From contig ONIL01000014.1 in NCBI GenBank assembly GCA_900317835.1, positions 1-64,000 of the forward strand: a DNA stretch of 64,000 nucleotides. The letters run 5' to 3'. Shown piece after piece: positions 42,304 to 50,349 of the stretch. The notes beneath the pieces were generated by a model. It saw nothing but the letters and a program-made list of their open reading frames with translations, was not told where the DNA came from and ran no database searches. The position numbers were made by a program, and so were the translations under genes. Position 1 is the stretch's first letter. Every line of letters starts with the position of its first letter. This DNA is from an uncultured Prevotellaceae bacterium. Its GTDB lineage: Bacteria > Bacteroidota > Bacteroidia > Bacteroidales > Muribaculaceae.

Positions 42304-43959
42304 TCAAGATTGCAGGCTTTCGTCATCAGCAGTATCGTCAGTTTGGCGTTGCTTTGAGCGTCGCTCTTTCTTGCTCGTCTCGCTGCTGCTGGTGTCTTTT
42401 TCTTCTTTAAGGTCAATCTCGTTCTTGTCTTTGTCGATGACCTTATATTCCAGGTAATTGAGTGACTGGTCAGGACTGATGCGGAACTTGCGTTTGAATT
42501 CGCGCCTCCATTTCCAGTATTCACTCATGATACCTTTCTTGAGATAGGCATCTACAAAAGGATGGACATACATAATAAAGTTGTTCACGTTCAACGTGTT
42601 GACAAGGTAATTAATCTTGTCTTTCAACATGTCGGTAAAAAGCAGTGAAGGCTGAACCACGCCTTTGCCGCCGCATGATGGGCAGGTCTCGGCAGTGGCG
42701 ATGTCAAGAGCAGGTCTCACTCGCTGTCGAGTAATCTGCATCAGTCCGAACTTGCTCAACGGCAGGATGTTGTGCCGTGCGCGATCCTTTTGCATGACTT
42801 CGCGCATGTGCTTGTAGAGCTCCTGGCGATGCTCGGCCTTGGCCATGTCGATGAAATCGATCACGATGATGCCGCCCATGTCGCGCAGGCGCAATTGCCT
42901 GGCTATCTCGTCGGCTGCAAGCAGATTCACATTCAGTGCATTGCTCTCCTGGTCGGTGCTCGTGCGTGAACGGTTGCCAGAGTTCACGTCAATGACGTGT
43001 AGGGCCTCGGTGCTTTCGATTATTATGTATGCGCCCGACTTGAAGGATACCGTCTTTCCAAACGATGACTTGATTTGCTTGGTGATGCCGAATTTGTCAA
43101 AAATAGGCATGTCATCGCTGTACAGTTTCACGATATCGTTGCGATCGGGGGCTATCAGGTTCACATAATCGTGGATTTGCTCATATACATCAGCATTGTT
43201 CACTTGAATGCTGTCAAAATCGGGATTGAAGATGTCCCTGATCTCGCCAACGGCGCGGCTTTCCTCCTCATACACGAGCGAGGGTGTCGTTGCCTGCTGA
43301 ATCTTGGCGATCGCGTCATCCCATGATTTGAGTAACGTCTTGAGCTCGGCATTGAGCTCGGCAGCACGTTTGTTCTCGGCCGAAGTGCGCACAATGATGC
43401 CAAAATTCTTGGGCTTCATGCTCTCGATGAGCCGGCGCAGTCGTGTCTTCTCGGCGTGGTCCTTTATCTTTTGCGATACCGAGATGCGGTCATTAAATGG
43501 AGTGAGCACCAGGAAACGCCCGGTGAATGTGATCTCGGTGGTGAGTCGGGGACCTTTGGTCGAAATCGGCTCTTTTGCGATTTGTACCAGCAATTCCTGC
43601 CCTTGGGTGAGCACATCGGTCACGGTGCCATGTTTATTGGTCTCGGGCTGGTTCTTGATTTTGCTGATGCTGGTAGGCCGTTTGTTGGGATTCTCGCGTA
43701 CGGACTGGATGTATTGAGAAAAAGTGTTGAATTGTGAACCCAAATCAAGGTAATGAAGGAATGCGTCCTTGGAGTGACCCACGTTGACAAACGCGGCGTT
43801 CAGTCCTGGCATCAGCTTCTTCACCTTGGCAAGGTAGAGGTTGCCCACGGCATAGGAGGCATCTCGGGTCTCCCGTTGTAGTGACACGAGTCGGCCATCT
43901 TCGAGCAGTGCCGTTGTTATGTCCTTGGGCGTAACGTCAACTACTAATTCACTTCTCAT
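42304..43959 (-). CDS. rng: Ribonuclease G/E family endoribonuclease
   Basis: A 551-residue Rne/Rng-type endonuclease that cuts single-stranded RNA in rRNA and mRNA processing. An N-terminal S1 domain is interrupted by an insertion (KKLMPGLNAAFVNVGHSKDAFLHY is the S1 core). A central catalytic region has IDVNSGNRS and IVIDFIDM, which carry the metal-binding aspartates. The zinc-link motif CPSCGGKG is at 426-433. It lacks the long RNase E scaffold, hence RNase G. The tail is charged (EEKDTSSSETSKKERRSKQR). It follows HU and the COX24-type gene on the same strand, with a 308-base gap that looks structured. Confidence 0.94.
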   Translation of the reverse strand: MRSELVVDVTPKDITTALLEDGRLVSLQRETRDASYAVGNLYLAKVKKLMPGLNAAFVNVGHSKDAFLHYLDLGSQFNTFSQYIQSVRENPNKRPTSISKIKNQPETNKHGTVTDVLTQGQELLVQIAKEPISTKGPRLTTEITFTGRFLVLTPFNDRISVSQKIKDHAEKTRLRRLIESMKPKNFGIIVRTSAENKRAAELNAELKTLLKSWDDAIAKIQQATTPSLVYEEESRAVGEIRDIFNPDFDSIQVNNADVYEQIHDYVNLIAPDRNDIVKLYSDDMPIFDKFGITKQIKSSFGKTVSFKSGAYIIIESTEALHVIDVNSGNRSRTSTDQESNALNVNLLAADEIARQLRLRDMGGIIVIDFIDMAKAEHRQELYKHMREVMQKDRARHNILPLSKFGLMQITRQRVRPALDIATAETCPSCGGKGVVQPSLLFTDMLKDKINYLVNTLNVNNFIMYVHPFVDAYLKKGIMSEYWKWRREFKRKFRISPDQSLNYLEYKVIDKDKNEIDLKEEKDTSSSETSKKERRSKQRQTDDTADDESLQS

Positions 43960-44055
43960 CGCACAAAGTGGGTGAAATACATTAAAAAAAGATAGATTTA
44001 TAATCTTAGTTGTTTAGTTGTTAAGATATAAATGCACTGGCAGTCTGGCTTTGGG

Positions 44056-44245
44056 GTGTCCCGCTGGACACGATCATGACTGTTGTGCGAGGATTCAAGG
44101 GCACTGGCTCTTGAAGGGCGCTATAGGTTGAAATAACAATATAAGAAGGAACAAACTAATTGACGCGGCCTGGTTGTTCGTGCGGTGTACTTGACCTTGA
44201 AAACCTCGCGCCGTGGGTGCCAATTCGTTTGTTCCCGTTATTTCA
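44056..44245 (-). ncRNA. Candidate structured leader RNA upstream of rng
   Basis: This 308-base gap (43960-44267) contains no gene but has clear pairing. Arms 44129-44137/44237-44245 (9 bases), 44148-44156/44227-44235 (9 bases) and 44158-44162/44221-44225 (5 bases) stack into one long stem with a 10-base bulge and a 58-base head. Further hairpins lie at 44056-44071 (6-base stem, CGCT loop) and 44094-44115 (TTCAAG/CTTGAA). It could be a 5' leader controlling rng, as RNase E controls its own message in enterobacteria, or an independent small RNA. Direction is inferred from the flanking - strand genes. Confidence 0.35.
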
Positions 44246-44267
44246 CAATCATTGGTGAAGTGCGCAA

Positions 44268-44360
44268 TTACTTTTTGTTTTTATGACGATTCTTGCGCAG
44301 TCTTTTTTTACGCTTGTGCGTTGCCATCTTGTGGCCTTTACGTTTTTTTCCGTTAGGCAT
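44268..44360 (-). CDS. AURKAIP1/COX24-type small basic ribosomal peptide
   Basis: A 30-codon gene encoding a peptide that is mostly Lys, Arg and His (MPNGKKRKGHKMATHKRKKR and onward, ending NKK). It matches the short Bacteroidota proteins annotated as AURKAIP1/COX24 domain proteins. These are related to the C-terminus of mitochondrial small-subunit protein mS38. Such peptides are expected to bind rRNA in the small subunit. It lies 73 bases after the HU stop and precedes rng on the same strand. Its size is below most gene-finder cutoffs, so it is easily missed. Confidence 0.85.
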   Translation of the reverse strand: MPNGKKRKGHKMATHKRKKRLRKNRHKNKK

Positions 44361-44433
44361 ACTCGTAAAATGTTTTAAATATATAATTGATGTCTATTAG
44401 TCTTGAACTGTCTGATCAACAAGGACGGTGGTA

Positions 44434-44706
44434 TTACTTCACCTGCTCCATGAACACCTTGGCGGGCTTGAAAGCCGGGATCTTGTGCTCGGGGATAATG
44501 ATGACGGTATTCTTGCTGATGTTGCGGGCGGTCTTCTGTGAACGGGTCTTCACGATAAAGCTGCCAAAACCACGCAGGTAAACATTCTCACCATTGGCCA
44601 GCGAATCCTTTACAGTGTCCATGAACTTCTCAACAGTTTCCAGAACCGAAGCCTTGTCAAGACCGGTGGAATTAGCAATCTCTCTTACGATTTCTGCTTT
44701 AGTCAT
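44434..44706 (-). CDS. HU/IHF-family DNA-binding protein
   Basis: A 90-residue histone-like protein of the HU/IHF family, dimeric and DNA-bending. It starts MTKAEIVREIANSTGLDK, has the GFGSFIVKTRSQKTARNI segment that leads into the DNA-gripping arm, and ends IPAFKPAKVFMEQVK. The length is that of standard HU. It is the first gene of the HU, COX24-type, rng run. Its -7 box at 44854-44861 implies a leader of nearly 150 bases, long enough to carry post-transcriptional control. Confidence 0.95.
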   Translation of the reverse strand: MTKAEIVREIANSTGLDKASVLETVEKFMDTVKDSLANGENVYLRGFGSFIVKTRSQKTARNISKNTVIIIPEHKIPAFKPAKVFMEQVK

Positions 44707-44853
44707 TGTTTTATAAATTTTAGTTTTTTAGTAAATGATTAAATATTATTCGTTATTGTAGTTGCTTGACCGTCAAGTGCTTGGGCACGGTTGTCTGGTA
44801 AAAAGAGACAAACAAAAAGCGCCCAAAAATGAGCCCTGACGATTTTGCGACTG

Positions 44854-44861
44854 CAAAAATA
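44854..44861 (-). promoter_or_regulatory. Likely -7 box of the HU gene
   Basis: Reads TATTTTTG on the - strand (TAnnTTTG). If used, the HU mRNA would have a leader of about 145 bases that includes a small CTTGAC/GTCAAG-type hairpin around 44766-44779. The -33 box is unclear. Confidence 0.4.
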
Positions 44862-44954
44862 GGCTTTTTTTTCCAATTAAGTGCTAATATTCAGCATTTT
44901 TTATAAAAAATTTTGATTTTCACCATATTTGCTCCTTCATTGAGAGTTTTTCAC

Positions 44955-44962
44955 TAATTTTG
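44955..44962 (+). promoter_or_regulatory. Likely -7 box of the MIP18-family gene
   Basis: TAATTTTG matches TAnnTTTG; a TTTG at 44928-44931 lies 23 bases upstream, a little far for a -33 box. It is only nine bases from the ATG at 44972, so the mRNA would be almost leaderless. Confidence 0.4.
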
Positions 44963-44971
44963 TCGCCAGAT

Positions 44972-45292
44972 ATGGAACAAGAACAGAAACTTAGAATCGA
45001 AGAAGACATCATCAAGATGCTCAAAACGGTCTATGACCCCGAGTTGCCCGTTGACGTGTACAGTTTAGGCCTTATTTACAAAATAGACCTGCATGACGAT
45101 GGACATCTGGACATTGACATGACACTTACCGCTCCCAACTGTCCCATCGCCGACTTCATCTTTGAGGACGTGAGGCAGAAGGTCGAGAGCGTGGACGGTG
45201 TCACCTCGGCCACGGTCAACCTGGTGTTTGAGCCCGAGTGGGATCCTCGCATGATGACCGAGGAGGCCAAGCTCGAGTTGGGCATGTTGTGA
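44972..45292 (+). CDS. MIP18/DUF59-family protein (SufT-like iron-sulfur assembly factor)
   Basis: A 106-residue protein of the MIP18 (DUF59, PaaD-like) family, which helps insert iron-sulfur clusters into target proteins. The fingerprints are VYDPELPVDVYSLGLIY at the N-terminal side and LTAPNCPIAD with the conserved cysteine. EWDPRMMTEEAKLELGM closes the protein. ATG at 44972 is used; an in-frame TTG at 44960 overlaps the promoter. It stands alone here rather than in a suf operon. The lpxH-like gene follows after 15 bases, so the two are probably transcribed together. Confidence 0.9.
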   Translation: MEQEQKLRIEEDIIKMLKTVYDPELPVDVYSLGLIYKIDLHDDGHLDIDMTLTAPNCPIADFIFEDVRQKVESVDGVTSATVNLVFEPEWDPRMMTEEAKLELGML

Positions 45293-45307
45293 TCCTCGCG
45301 TTTCATT

Positions 45308-46066
45308 GTGGCTGGCAAGAACACATATTTCATCTCTGACCTTCATCTGGGGGCCAAGTACATGACCGACGGGCTTGACCGTGAACGTCACGTCTGTCGT
45401 TTCCTCGACAGCATCAAGGATGATGCCGCCGAGCTTTACCTGTTGGGCGACATCCTGGACTATTGGTATGAATATAAGTATGTGGTGCCCCGTGGCTACA
45501 TCCGCTTCCTGGGCAAACTGGCTGAACTGGCTGACGCCGGCGTGAAACTCACTTGGGTGACAGGCAATCATGACGTGTGGCTGTTCGACTACCTGCGTGA
45601 TCAACTCAACATGACTGTGCTCAAGGGGCACACTGTTATTGAGACCCAGGGAAAACGCTTGCTCATTGCCCACGGCGATGACGTCGGCGTGCAACCCGCT
45701 ATGTACCGTTTCACCCGATGGTGTTTCTATAATAAGGTGTGCCAGTGGCTTTATGCCGGCGTTCATCCCCGTTGGACCTATCCCATTGCCACTGGTTGGT
45801 CTAATGAGAACCGCACTCACCGTGACCCCGAGCAACAGCGTGCTGTCTCGGAGCGTGCCCTTGAGCGTTTGGTGGATTTTTCCCGCGACTATCACGTCAA
45901 GCATCCCGATGTCGAGGCTTTCATCTATGGTCACATCCACATCGCCCGCATCCTCAACGATAGCGCCATGCCGCCCGTCGTTTTCCTGGGAGAGTGGATT
46001 TCGTTGTGTTCCTACGTCGTTTTGGATGCCGATGGCAATTTTGCCCTCAAATTCTTTGGGCAATAA
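45308..46066 (+). CDS. lpxH: UDP-2,3-diacylglucosamine diphosphatase (LpxH-like)
   Basis: A 252-residue calcineurin-like metallophosphoesterase. LpxH cleaves UDP-2,3-diacylglucosamine to lipid X in lipid A synthesis at the inner membrane. Metal-binding motifs occur in order: SDLHLG, LGDILDYW, TGNHD, AHGDD and GHIHIA. The start codon appears to be GTG at 45308, because no in-frame ATG precedes the first conserved strand (YFISDLHLG). The length fits LpxH (about 240-260). A general metallophosphoesterase role cannot be wholly excluded, but no other LpxH or LpxI candidate is in view. Confidence 0.87.
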   Translation: MAGKNTYFISDLHLGAKYMTDGLDRERHVCRFLDSIKDDAAELYLLGDILDYWYEYKYVVPRGYIRFLGKLAELADAGVKLTWVTGNHDVWLFDYLRDQLNMTVLKGHTVIETQGKRLLIAHGDDVGVQPAMYRFTRWCFYNKVCQWLYAGVHPRWTYPIATGWSNENRTHRDPEQQRAVSERALERLVDFSRDYHVKHPDVEAFIYGHIHIARILNDSAMPPVVFLGEWISLCSYVVLDADGNFALKFFGQ

Positions 46067-46189
46067 AATTTTTTATGCAATCGTTTGAGTAATTGATTAT
46101 CAGCAAGATAGGTTGAGAAAATTCATTGAATAGCCAAAAATATGTTTTATAACATATTCTTTGAATGTTCATAGTTGCAAAAATGGTTA

Positions 46190-46197
46190 TACTTTTG
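46190..46197 (+). promoter_or_regulatory. -7 box upstream of a hairpin (possible small RNA promoter)
   Basis: TACTTTTG matches TAnnTTTG. A TTTG lies at 46160-46163, 26 bases upstream, outside normal spacing. The next element downstream is a terminator-like hairpin at 46254-46291 rather than a gene start. Confidence 0.35.
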
Positions 46198-46203
46198 CAG
46201 CAT

Positions 46204-46295
46204 AAACCTGAAACAATCTTTTTTACCTTAGAAATTTTACCTATTTGAAACCTAAAAAGGAATTTTAAGCCGAGGCTTAAGGTTCCTTTTTAAAT
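46204..46295 (+). ncRNA. Candidate small RNA or attenuated leader, about 90 bases
   Basis: The stretch from the -7 box at 46190 to the hairpin ending at 46291 would give a transcript of about 90 bases with no open frame of note. A second -7 box (46351-46358) then serves the PAP2 gene. The layout fits either a free small RNA or a leader with an early terminator. Support is structural only. Confidence 0.3.
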
Positions 46296-46296
46296 T
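46254..46296 (+). terminator. Intrinsic terminator in the lpxH-PAP2 gap
   Basis: Left arm 46254-46270 and right arm 46275-46291 pair over 17 positions, two of them T-G wobbles, with a CGAG loop. A T-rich tail follows. It lies 190 bases past the lpxH stop, so it either ends a small RNA from 46190 or ends read-through from lpxH. Confidence 0.65.
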
Positions 46297-46350
46297 TTTC
46301 TATTTCCCAGATTGTGGTCTTGGAAAATGGCGAGAACAAATTATATGTAC

Positions 46351-46358
46351 TACCTTTG
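46351..46358 (+). promoter_or_regulatory. -7 box of the PAP2 phosphatase gene
   Basis: TACCTTTG matches TAnnTTTG and lies 25 bases ahead of the ATG at 46384. It rules out the longer in-frame start at 46312. No good -33 box is seen. Confidence 0.5.
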
Positions 46359-46383
46359 CCGCGTAAAAATAATAACTGTTTTT

Positions 46384-47217
46384 ATGATTATGAAGAAGTA
46401 TTTCACAATTGCATTGTCACTGGTCATGGCTGCCATGACGATGAATGCACAAAACGATGTGCAGCCCTATTTCACTGTTGATCAACTGCCTGATTTGATT
46501 AAGTGCTTGCCGGCACCTCCCGCATTCGACAGCCCAGAGTTTGCCCACGATATGATGCGCTACGCCTGGGGTAAGCAGCAGCGTCTTGACGAGGAACGTG
46601 CCGAAATTGCCAGGCGTGATGCAGTGTGGTCCTACGAGGCCCTGTTGGCTGAATTTGCAGTACCTTTCGGTTTGGAAATCACCCCTGAGAATACGCCCGA
46701 AATCTGGAAACTGATGGTGACCAGCCTCACCACGACCGACGCCATGCGCGTCGCTCCCAAGGCCTATTATCACCGCCAGCGCCCGTTTGAGCGCTTCCAG
46801 GACAAGATGCTCACCGACGAGGAAGCCGAACTGACAGGTGAAGGCTCTTATCCCTCGGGTCACACCATGCGCGGTTGGACTGCCGCTCTGTTGCTCGCCG
46901 AGGTGAATCCCGCAGCTGCCGACACCATCTTTGCCCGTGGCTGGATGTATGGCGAGAGCCGTGTGATTGTGGGTGCTCACTGGCAGAGCGATGTGGATGC
47001 CAGCCGTGTTGCTGCCAGCATCGCCTATGGAGCCCTGCAGAGCAGTGCCGAGTTTCGTGAGCAGATGGCCAAGGCTAAAGTGGAGTACCTCGAGAAGACC
47101 GGTCAAGTGTCAAGCATTCCCAGTGTGATGCCGTCGACAACGCCTGCAACCGATTGCGTGGCTTATCGTCTGGACGGTATCAGGGCCACCGATGACACCC
47201 GTGTCATCATCATTTAG
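46384..47217 (+). CDS. Secreted PAP2-family (class A acid) phosphatase
   Basis: A 277-residue exported phosphatase. The signal peptide ends near residue 23 (MTMNAQ). The three PAP2 signature blocks are present: K126 with HRQRPF; PSGHT at 157-161 with H160; and SRVIVGAHWQSD with H199 and the following Asp. The soluble architecture and a helical N-terminal part match class A non-specific acid phosphatases of the periplasm rather than membrane lipid phosphatases. ATG at 46384 (or 46390) is chosen because the promoter lies at 46351-46358. Confidence 0.92.
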   Translation: MIMKKYFTIALSLVMAAMTMNAQNDVQPYFTVDQLPDLIKCLPAPPAFDSPEFAHDMMRYAWGKQQRLDEERAEIARRDAVWSYEALLAEFAVPFGLEITPENTPEIWKLMVTSLTTTDAMRVAPKAYYHRQRPFERFQDKMLTDEEAELTGEGSYPSGHTMRGWTAALLLAEVNPAAADTIFARGWMYGESRVIVGAHWQSDVDASRVAASIAYGALQSSAEFREQMAKAKVEYLEKTGQVSSIPSVMPSTTPATDCVAYRLDGIRATDDTRVIII

Positions 47218-47261
47218 GATGGTAAGAAAATCTTGCAAAACTAATCGGCTGTTAGATGAGT

Positions 47262-47312
47262 AAAAGGGAACGGTTCTTAGATGTGTACATCAAAAGAACC
47301 GTTTCTTTTTTG
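47262..47312 (+). terminator. Terminator after the PAP2 gene
   Basis: A stem of 17 pairs including two wobbles (47262-47278 with 47294-47310) and a 15-base loop, with a T run at its 3' end. It lies 45 bases past the stop. Its right arm overlaps the upstream part of the ispD promoter. Confidence 0.75.
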
Positions 47313-47342
47313 TCTTTTATTGTTTGTTTTTGTTTAACTTTG
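47309..47342 (+). promoter_or_regulatory. ispD promoter
   Basis: TTTG at 47309-47312 and TAACTTTG at 47335-47342 with 22 bases between. The -7 box is good; the spacing is slightly long. The leader to the ATG at 47366 would be about 18 bases. Confidence 0.5.
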
Positions 47343-47365
47343 CAATCGTAAAAAGTTAGGTGAAC

Positions 47366-48055
47366 ATGAGAACGGTAGCGATAATAGTGGCTGGCGGTAG
47401 CGGTACGCGTTTTGGAGCCGAGATGCCCAAGCAGTTCCTGGAGCTGGGCGGGCGGCCCATCCTGATGCGTACCATCGAGGCCTTTTTGGAGAATGGGGAC
47501 AATTCTTTTGATGTCATTGTGACCTTGCCCCAGGGACAAATGGACCTGTGGCAGCAATTGTGCCGCGAATATGGCTTTGAGGTGCCTCATCGTGTGGTGG
47601 ATGGTGGCGAGACGCGCTGGCACAGTGTGAAGAATGCACTTGACAGCATCGGCGCCATTGATGATGTTGACATCATTGCTGTTCACGACGGAGTGCGTCC
47701 GCTGGTTAGTGCCGACGTTATCGACCGAGTGCTCGGGGCAGCCCGTAGCGATGGCGCAGCCATCCCCGTGGTCACGCTCAATGACTCGGTGCGTCAGATT
47801 GAAGGCAACTGTAGCAGTCATGCCCTTGACCGTTCCATGTTGCGGGCTGTGCAGACGCCCCAGGCGTTTGATGCACGAGTGCTGATGGATGCTTACATGC
47901 AGCCCTTTGACCCCACGTTTACCGACGATGCCTCGGTGGTCGAACGTGCTGGACACCGCGTTACCCTTGTCGAGGGTGACCCCATCAATTTAAAGATAAC
48001 CCGTCCCATGGACTTGGCTCTAGCCGAATACCTCTTGAACGACCCCGATGCCTGA
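47366..48055 (+). CDS. ispD: 2-C-methyl-D-erythritol 4-phosphate cytidylyltransferase
   Basis: A 229-residue nucleotidyltransferase. It joins CTP and methylerythritol phosphate in the non-mevalonate isoprenoid pathway, which feeds undecaprenyl phosphate and quinones. The N-terminal CTP-binding loop AGGSGTRFG is followed by PKQFLELGGRPILM. VHDGVRPLV and a TPQAF segment complete the active site, and DPINLKITRP closes the C-terminus. ATG at 47366 is preferred over the in-frame GTG at 47360. The end overlaps recG by 8 bases. No ispF is fused or adjacent. Confidence 0.96.
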   Translation: MRTVAIIVAGGSGTRFGAEMPKQFLELGGRPILMRTIEAFLENGDNSFDVIVTLPQGQMDLWQQLCREYGFEVPHRVVDGGETRWHSVKNALDSIGAIDDVDIIAVHDGVRPLVSADVIDRVLGAARSDGAAIPVVTLNDSVRQIEGNCSSHALDRSMLRAVQTPQAFDARVLMDAYMQPFDPTFTDDASVVERAGHRVTLVEGDPINLKITRPMDLALAEYLLNDPDA

Positions 48056-50147
48056 CCTGCGCCACACCGACATACAGTACCTGCACGGCGTGGGCCCCAA
48101 GCGTGCCGAGTTGCTCCGTAAGGAACTGGGCATTTCGACCTACTATGACCTGTTGTACTATTTTCCCTTCCGCTACATCGACCGCAGTGTCATCAATCAT
48201 GTCAATGAGTTGACTGGCGACGAGACGGCAATTCAGCTCAAGGGCCGTTTTCTCACCTTCACGACAGCAGGAGAGGGCCGCAAGCGCCGTCTCCAGGCTC
48301 TGTTCACCGATGGGACTGGCACCATCGAGGTCGTGTGGTTCAACCGTGTGGCTTCGATTCAAAAGTCCTATAACACCACAACACAGTATCTCCTTTTTGG
48401 GAAGCCGTCGTTGTTCAATAATCATCTCAACATTGTTCATCCCGAGGTGGATACGGTAACTACCGAGAATGTGGCACAAGGTCTGACGGGAGTCTATAAC
48501 TTGACCGAGGTCTTGCGCAACCGTTCCTTCACTTCAAGGGCGATTCAGAAACTTATCGCCACGTTGCTCGACACACCTGCCGTGTTGCACATTGATGAGA
48601 CTTTGCCGCCCGAGATGATGCAACGATACCGCCTCATGCCCTTGACCGATGCCCTTCGCAACATCCATTTGCCCACCGACCAGCACTCATTGCAGCGGGC
48701 GCAGCTGCGCCTCAAGTTTGAGGAATTGTTTTTCCTTGAACTGAACATATTGCATTATATCAAAGGCAGCAGTCGGCGACTGGTGGGGCATGTGTTCAGC
48801 CGCGTTGGCGCCTACTTCCATGATTTCTATAACAATATCCTGCAGTTCCCGCTCACTGGGGCTCAGAAACGTGTTATCCGCGAGATGCGTGCCGACATGG
48901 GCAGTGGCAAACAGATGAACCGCCTCTTGCAGGGCGACGTCGGCAGCGGCAAGACCATTGTGGCTTTCATGACTGCTCTCATCGCACTCGACAACGGCTA
49001 TCAGGCATGCATCATGGCACCTACCGAGATACTGGCGGGACAACACTTGGAAACCATACGCCCGCTAGCCGAGGCTATCGGGGTGAAAGTGGCGCTCTTG
49101 ACCGGTTCGACGCGCAAGCGTGAACGCGACGTCATTCACGAGGCGCTGATGAGCGGCGAGTTGCAGATCCTCATAGGCACCCATGCCCTTATCGAGGACA
49201 CTGTACAGTTCCGCAACCTGGGACTCGCTATCATTGACGAGCAGCACCGTTTCGGTGTGGCTCAACGGGCTCGCCTTTGGAGCAAGAACCGCACGGCGCC
49301 GCCCCATGTGCTTGTGATGACGGCAACGCCTATTCCCAGAACGTTGGCAATGACCGTTTATGGCGACCTTGACGTGTCCATCATCGACGAACTGCCGCCG
49401 AGCCGCAAGCCCGTGACCACAGTGCTGCGCCATGAGCCTGACCGCTTCAAGATGTACCAGTTTGTGGGTTCACAGTTGCGCGAAGGCCGTCAGGCATATA
49501 TTGTCTATCCCCTCATCGAGGAGAACGAGAAACTGGACCTCCATGCCCTGGAACAAGGCTTTGAGCAAGTTCGCGAAGTGTTCCCGCATTATAGGGTGGC
49601 CATGGTGCACGGGCGCATGAAGCCAGCCGAGAAAGACCACCAAATGATGCTTTTTGCATCGGGCCAGGCTCACATCCTCGTGGCGACAACGGTTATTGAA
49701 GTGGGCGTGAATGTGCCCAATGCCTCGGTGATGGTCATCGAGGATGCCGAGCGTTTCGGCCTTTCGCAGTTGCATCAGTTGCGCGGCAGGGTGGGGCGCG
49801 GAGCGGATCAGAGCTACTGCATTCTCATGGCACGCAGCGACCTGGGGCGTGACACGCGGCACCGCCTGCAGGTGATGACCCAGACCAACGACGGCTTTGT
49901 CGTGGCCGAGGAGGACATGAAACTGCGCGGACCTGGCGACATGGAGGGCACCCAGCAGAGCGGCATCGCCTTCAACCTGCACATTGCCAACTTGGCCCAG
50001 GACGGCCAGATCATCCAGATGGCACGCAACGCCGCCGAGGACTATCTGGGGGAGGATCCCAAACTGGAATCCGTGTGGGGACGCAAGATGGCCGCCCACA
50101 TTAGGGAGATCTTCGACAAGCAGCAGAATTGGGGCCTGATTTCCTAA
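48048..50147 (+). CDS. recG: ATP-dependent DNA helicase RecG
   Basis: A 699-residue superfamily 2 helicase that remodels stalled replication forks and Holliday junctions. The wedge/OB domain occupies roughly residues 55-160. Walker A is GDVGSGKT at 296-303, and the DExH box is DEQH at 397-400, followed by VLVMTATPIPRTLAM. The helicase C-domain has VATTVIEVGVNVPNA and HQLRGRVGRG. The C-terminal TRG-like region contains EEDMKLRGPGDMEGTQQSG. The length is normal. Its start overlaps the end of ispD by 8 bases, so the two are co-translated or co-transcribed. Confidence 0.97.
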   Translation: MPDLRHTDIQYLHGVGPKRAELLRKELGISTYYDLLYYFPFRYIDRSVINHVNELTGDETAIQLKGRFLTFTTAGEGRKRRLQALFTDGTGTIEVVWFNRVASIQKSYNTTTQYLLFGKPSLFNNHLNIVHPEVDTVTTENVAQGLTGVYNLTEVLRNRSFTSRAIQKLIATLLDTPAVLHIDETLPPEMMQRYRLMPLTDALRNIHLPTDQHSLQRAQLRLKFEELFFLELNILHYIKGSSRRLVGHVFSRVGAYFHDFYNNILQFPLTGAQKRVIREMRADMGSGKQMNRLLQGDVGSGKTIVAFMTALIALDNGYQACIMAPTEILAGQHLETIRPLAEAIGVKVALLTGSTRKRERDVIHEALMSGELQILIGTHALIEDTVQFRNLGLAIIDEQHRFGVAQRARLWSKNRTAPPHVLVMTATPIPRTLAMTVYGDLDVSIIDELPPSRKPVTTVLRHEPDRFKMYQFVGSQLREGRQAYIVYPLIEENEKLDLHALEQGFEQVREVFPHYRVAMVHGRMKPAEKDHQMMLFASGQAHILVATTVIEVGVNVPNASVMVIEDAERFGLSQLHQLRGRVGRGADQSYCILMARSDLGRDTRHRLQVMTQTNDGFVVAEEDMKLRGPGDMEGTQQSGIAFNLHIANLAQDGQIIQMARNAAEDYLGEDPKLESVWGRKMAAHIREIFDKQQNWGLIS

Positions 50148-50301
50148 AAATTGGACTGCAAATTTCGGAATTGGAACAGTTTGCATTTGTGAATTTTTTA
50201 TCTTCCTGAAAAGCAGCGAGTTGACGTGCTTTGTTTAGAGAACGAAACCAAACTTTACACTTTTTAGCATACTAAATGCCCCGGTTTTCAAAATAAATAT
50301 C

Positions 50302-50309
50302 TACCTTTG
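50302..50309 (+). promoter_or_regulatory. -7 box of the M23 peptidase gene
   Basis: TACCTTTG matches TAnnTTTG, about 40 bases before the ATG at 50350. No TTTG is found at the expected distance upstream. Confidence 0.45.
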
Positions 50310-50349
50310 GACGTTCTAAAAAACAAATAGACTTAGAAAATAACCTGAA

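Noticed and set aside
46312-46383. Longer PAP2 protein starting at 46312
   Set aside because: The -7 box at 46351-46358 falls inside this extension, and the signal peptide would no longer be N-terminal.
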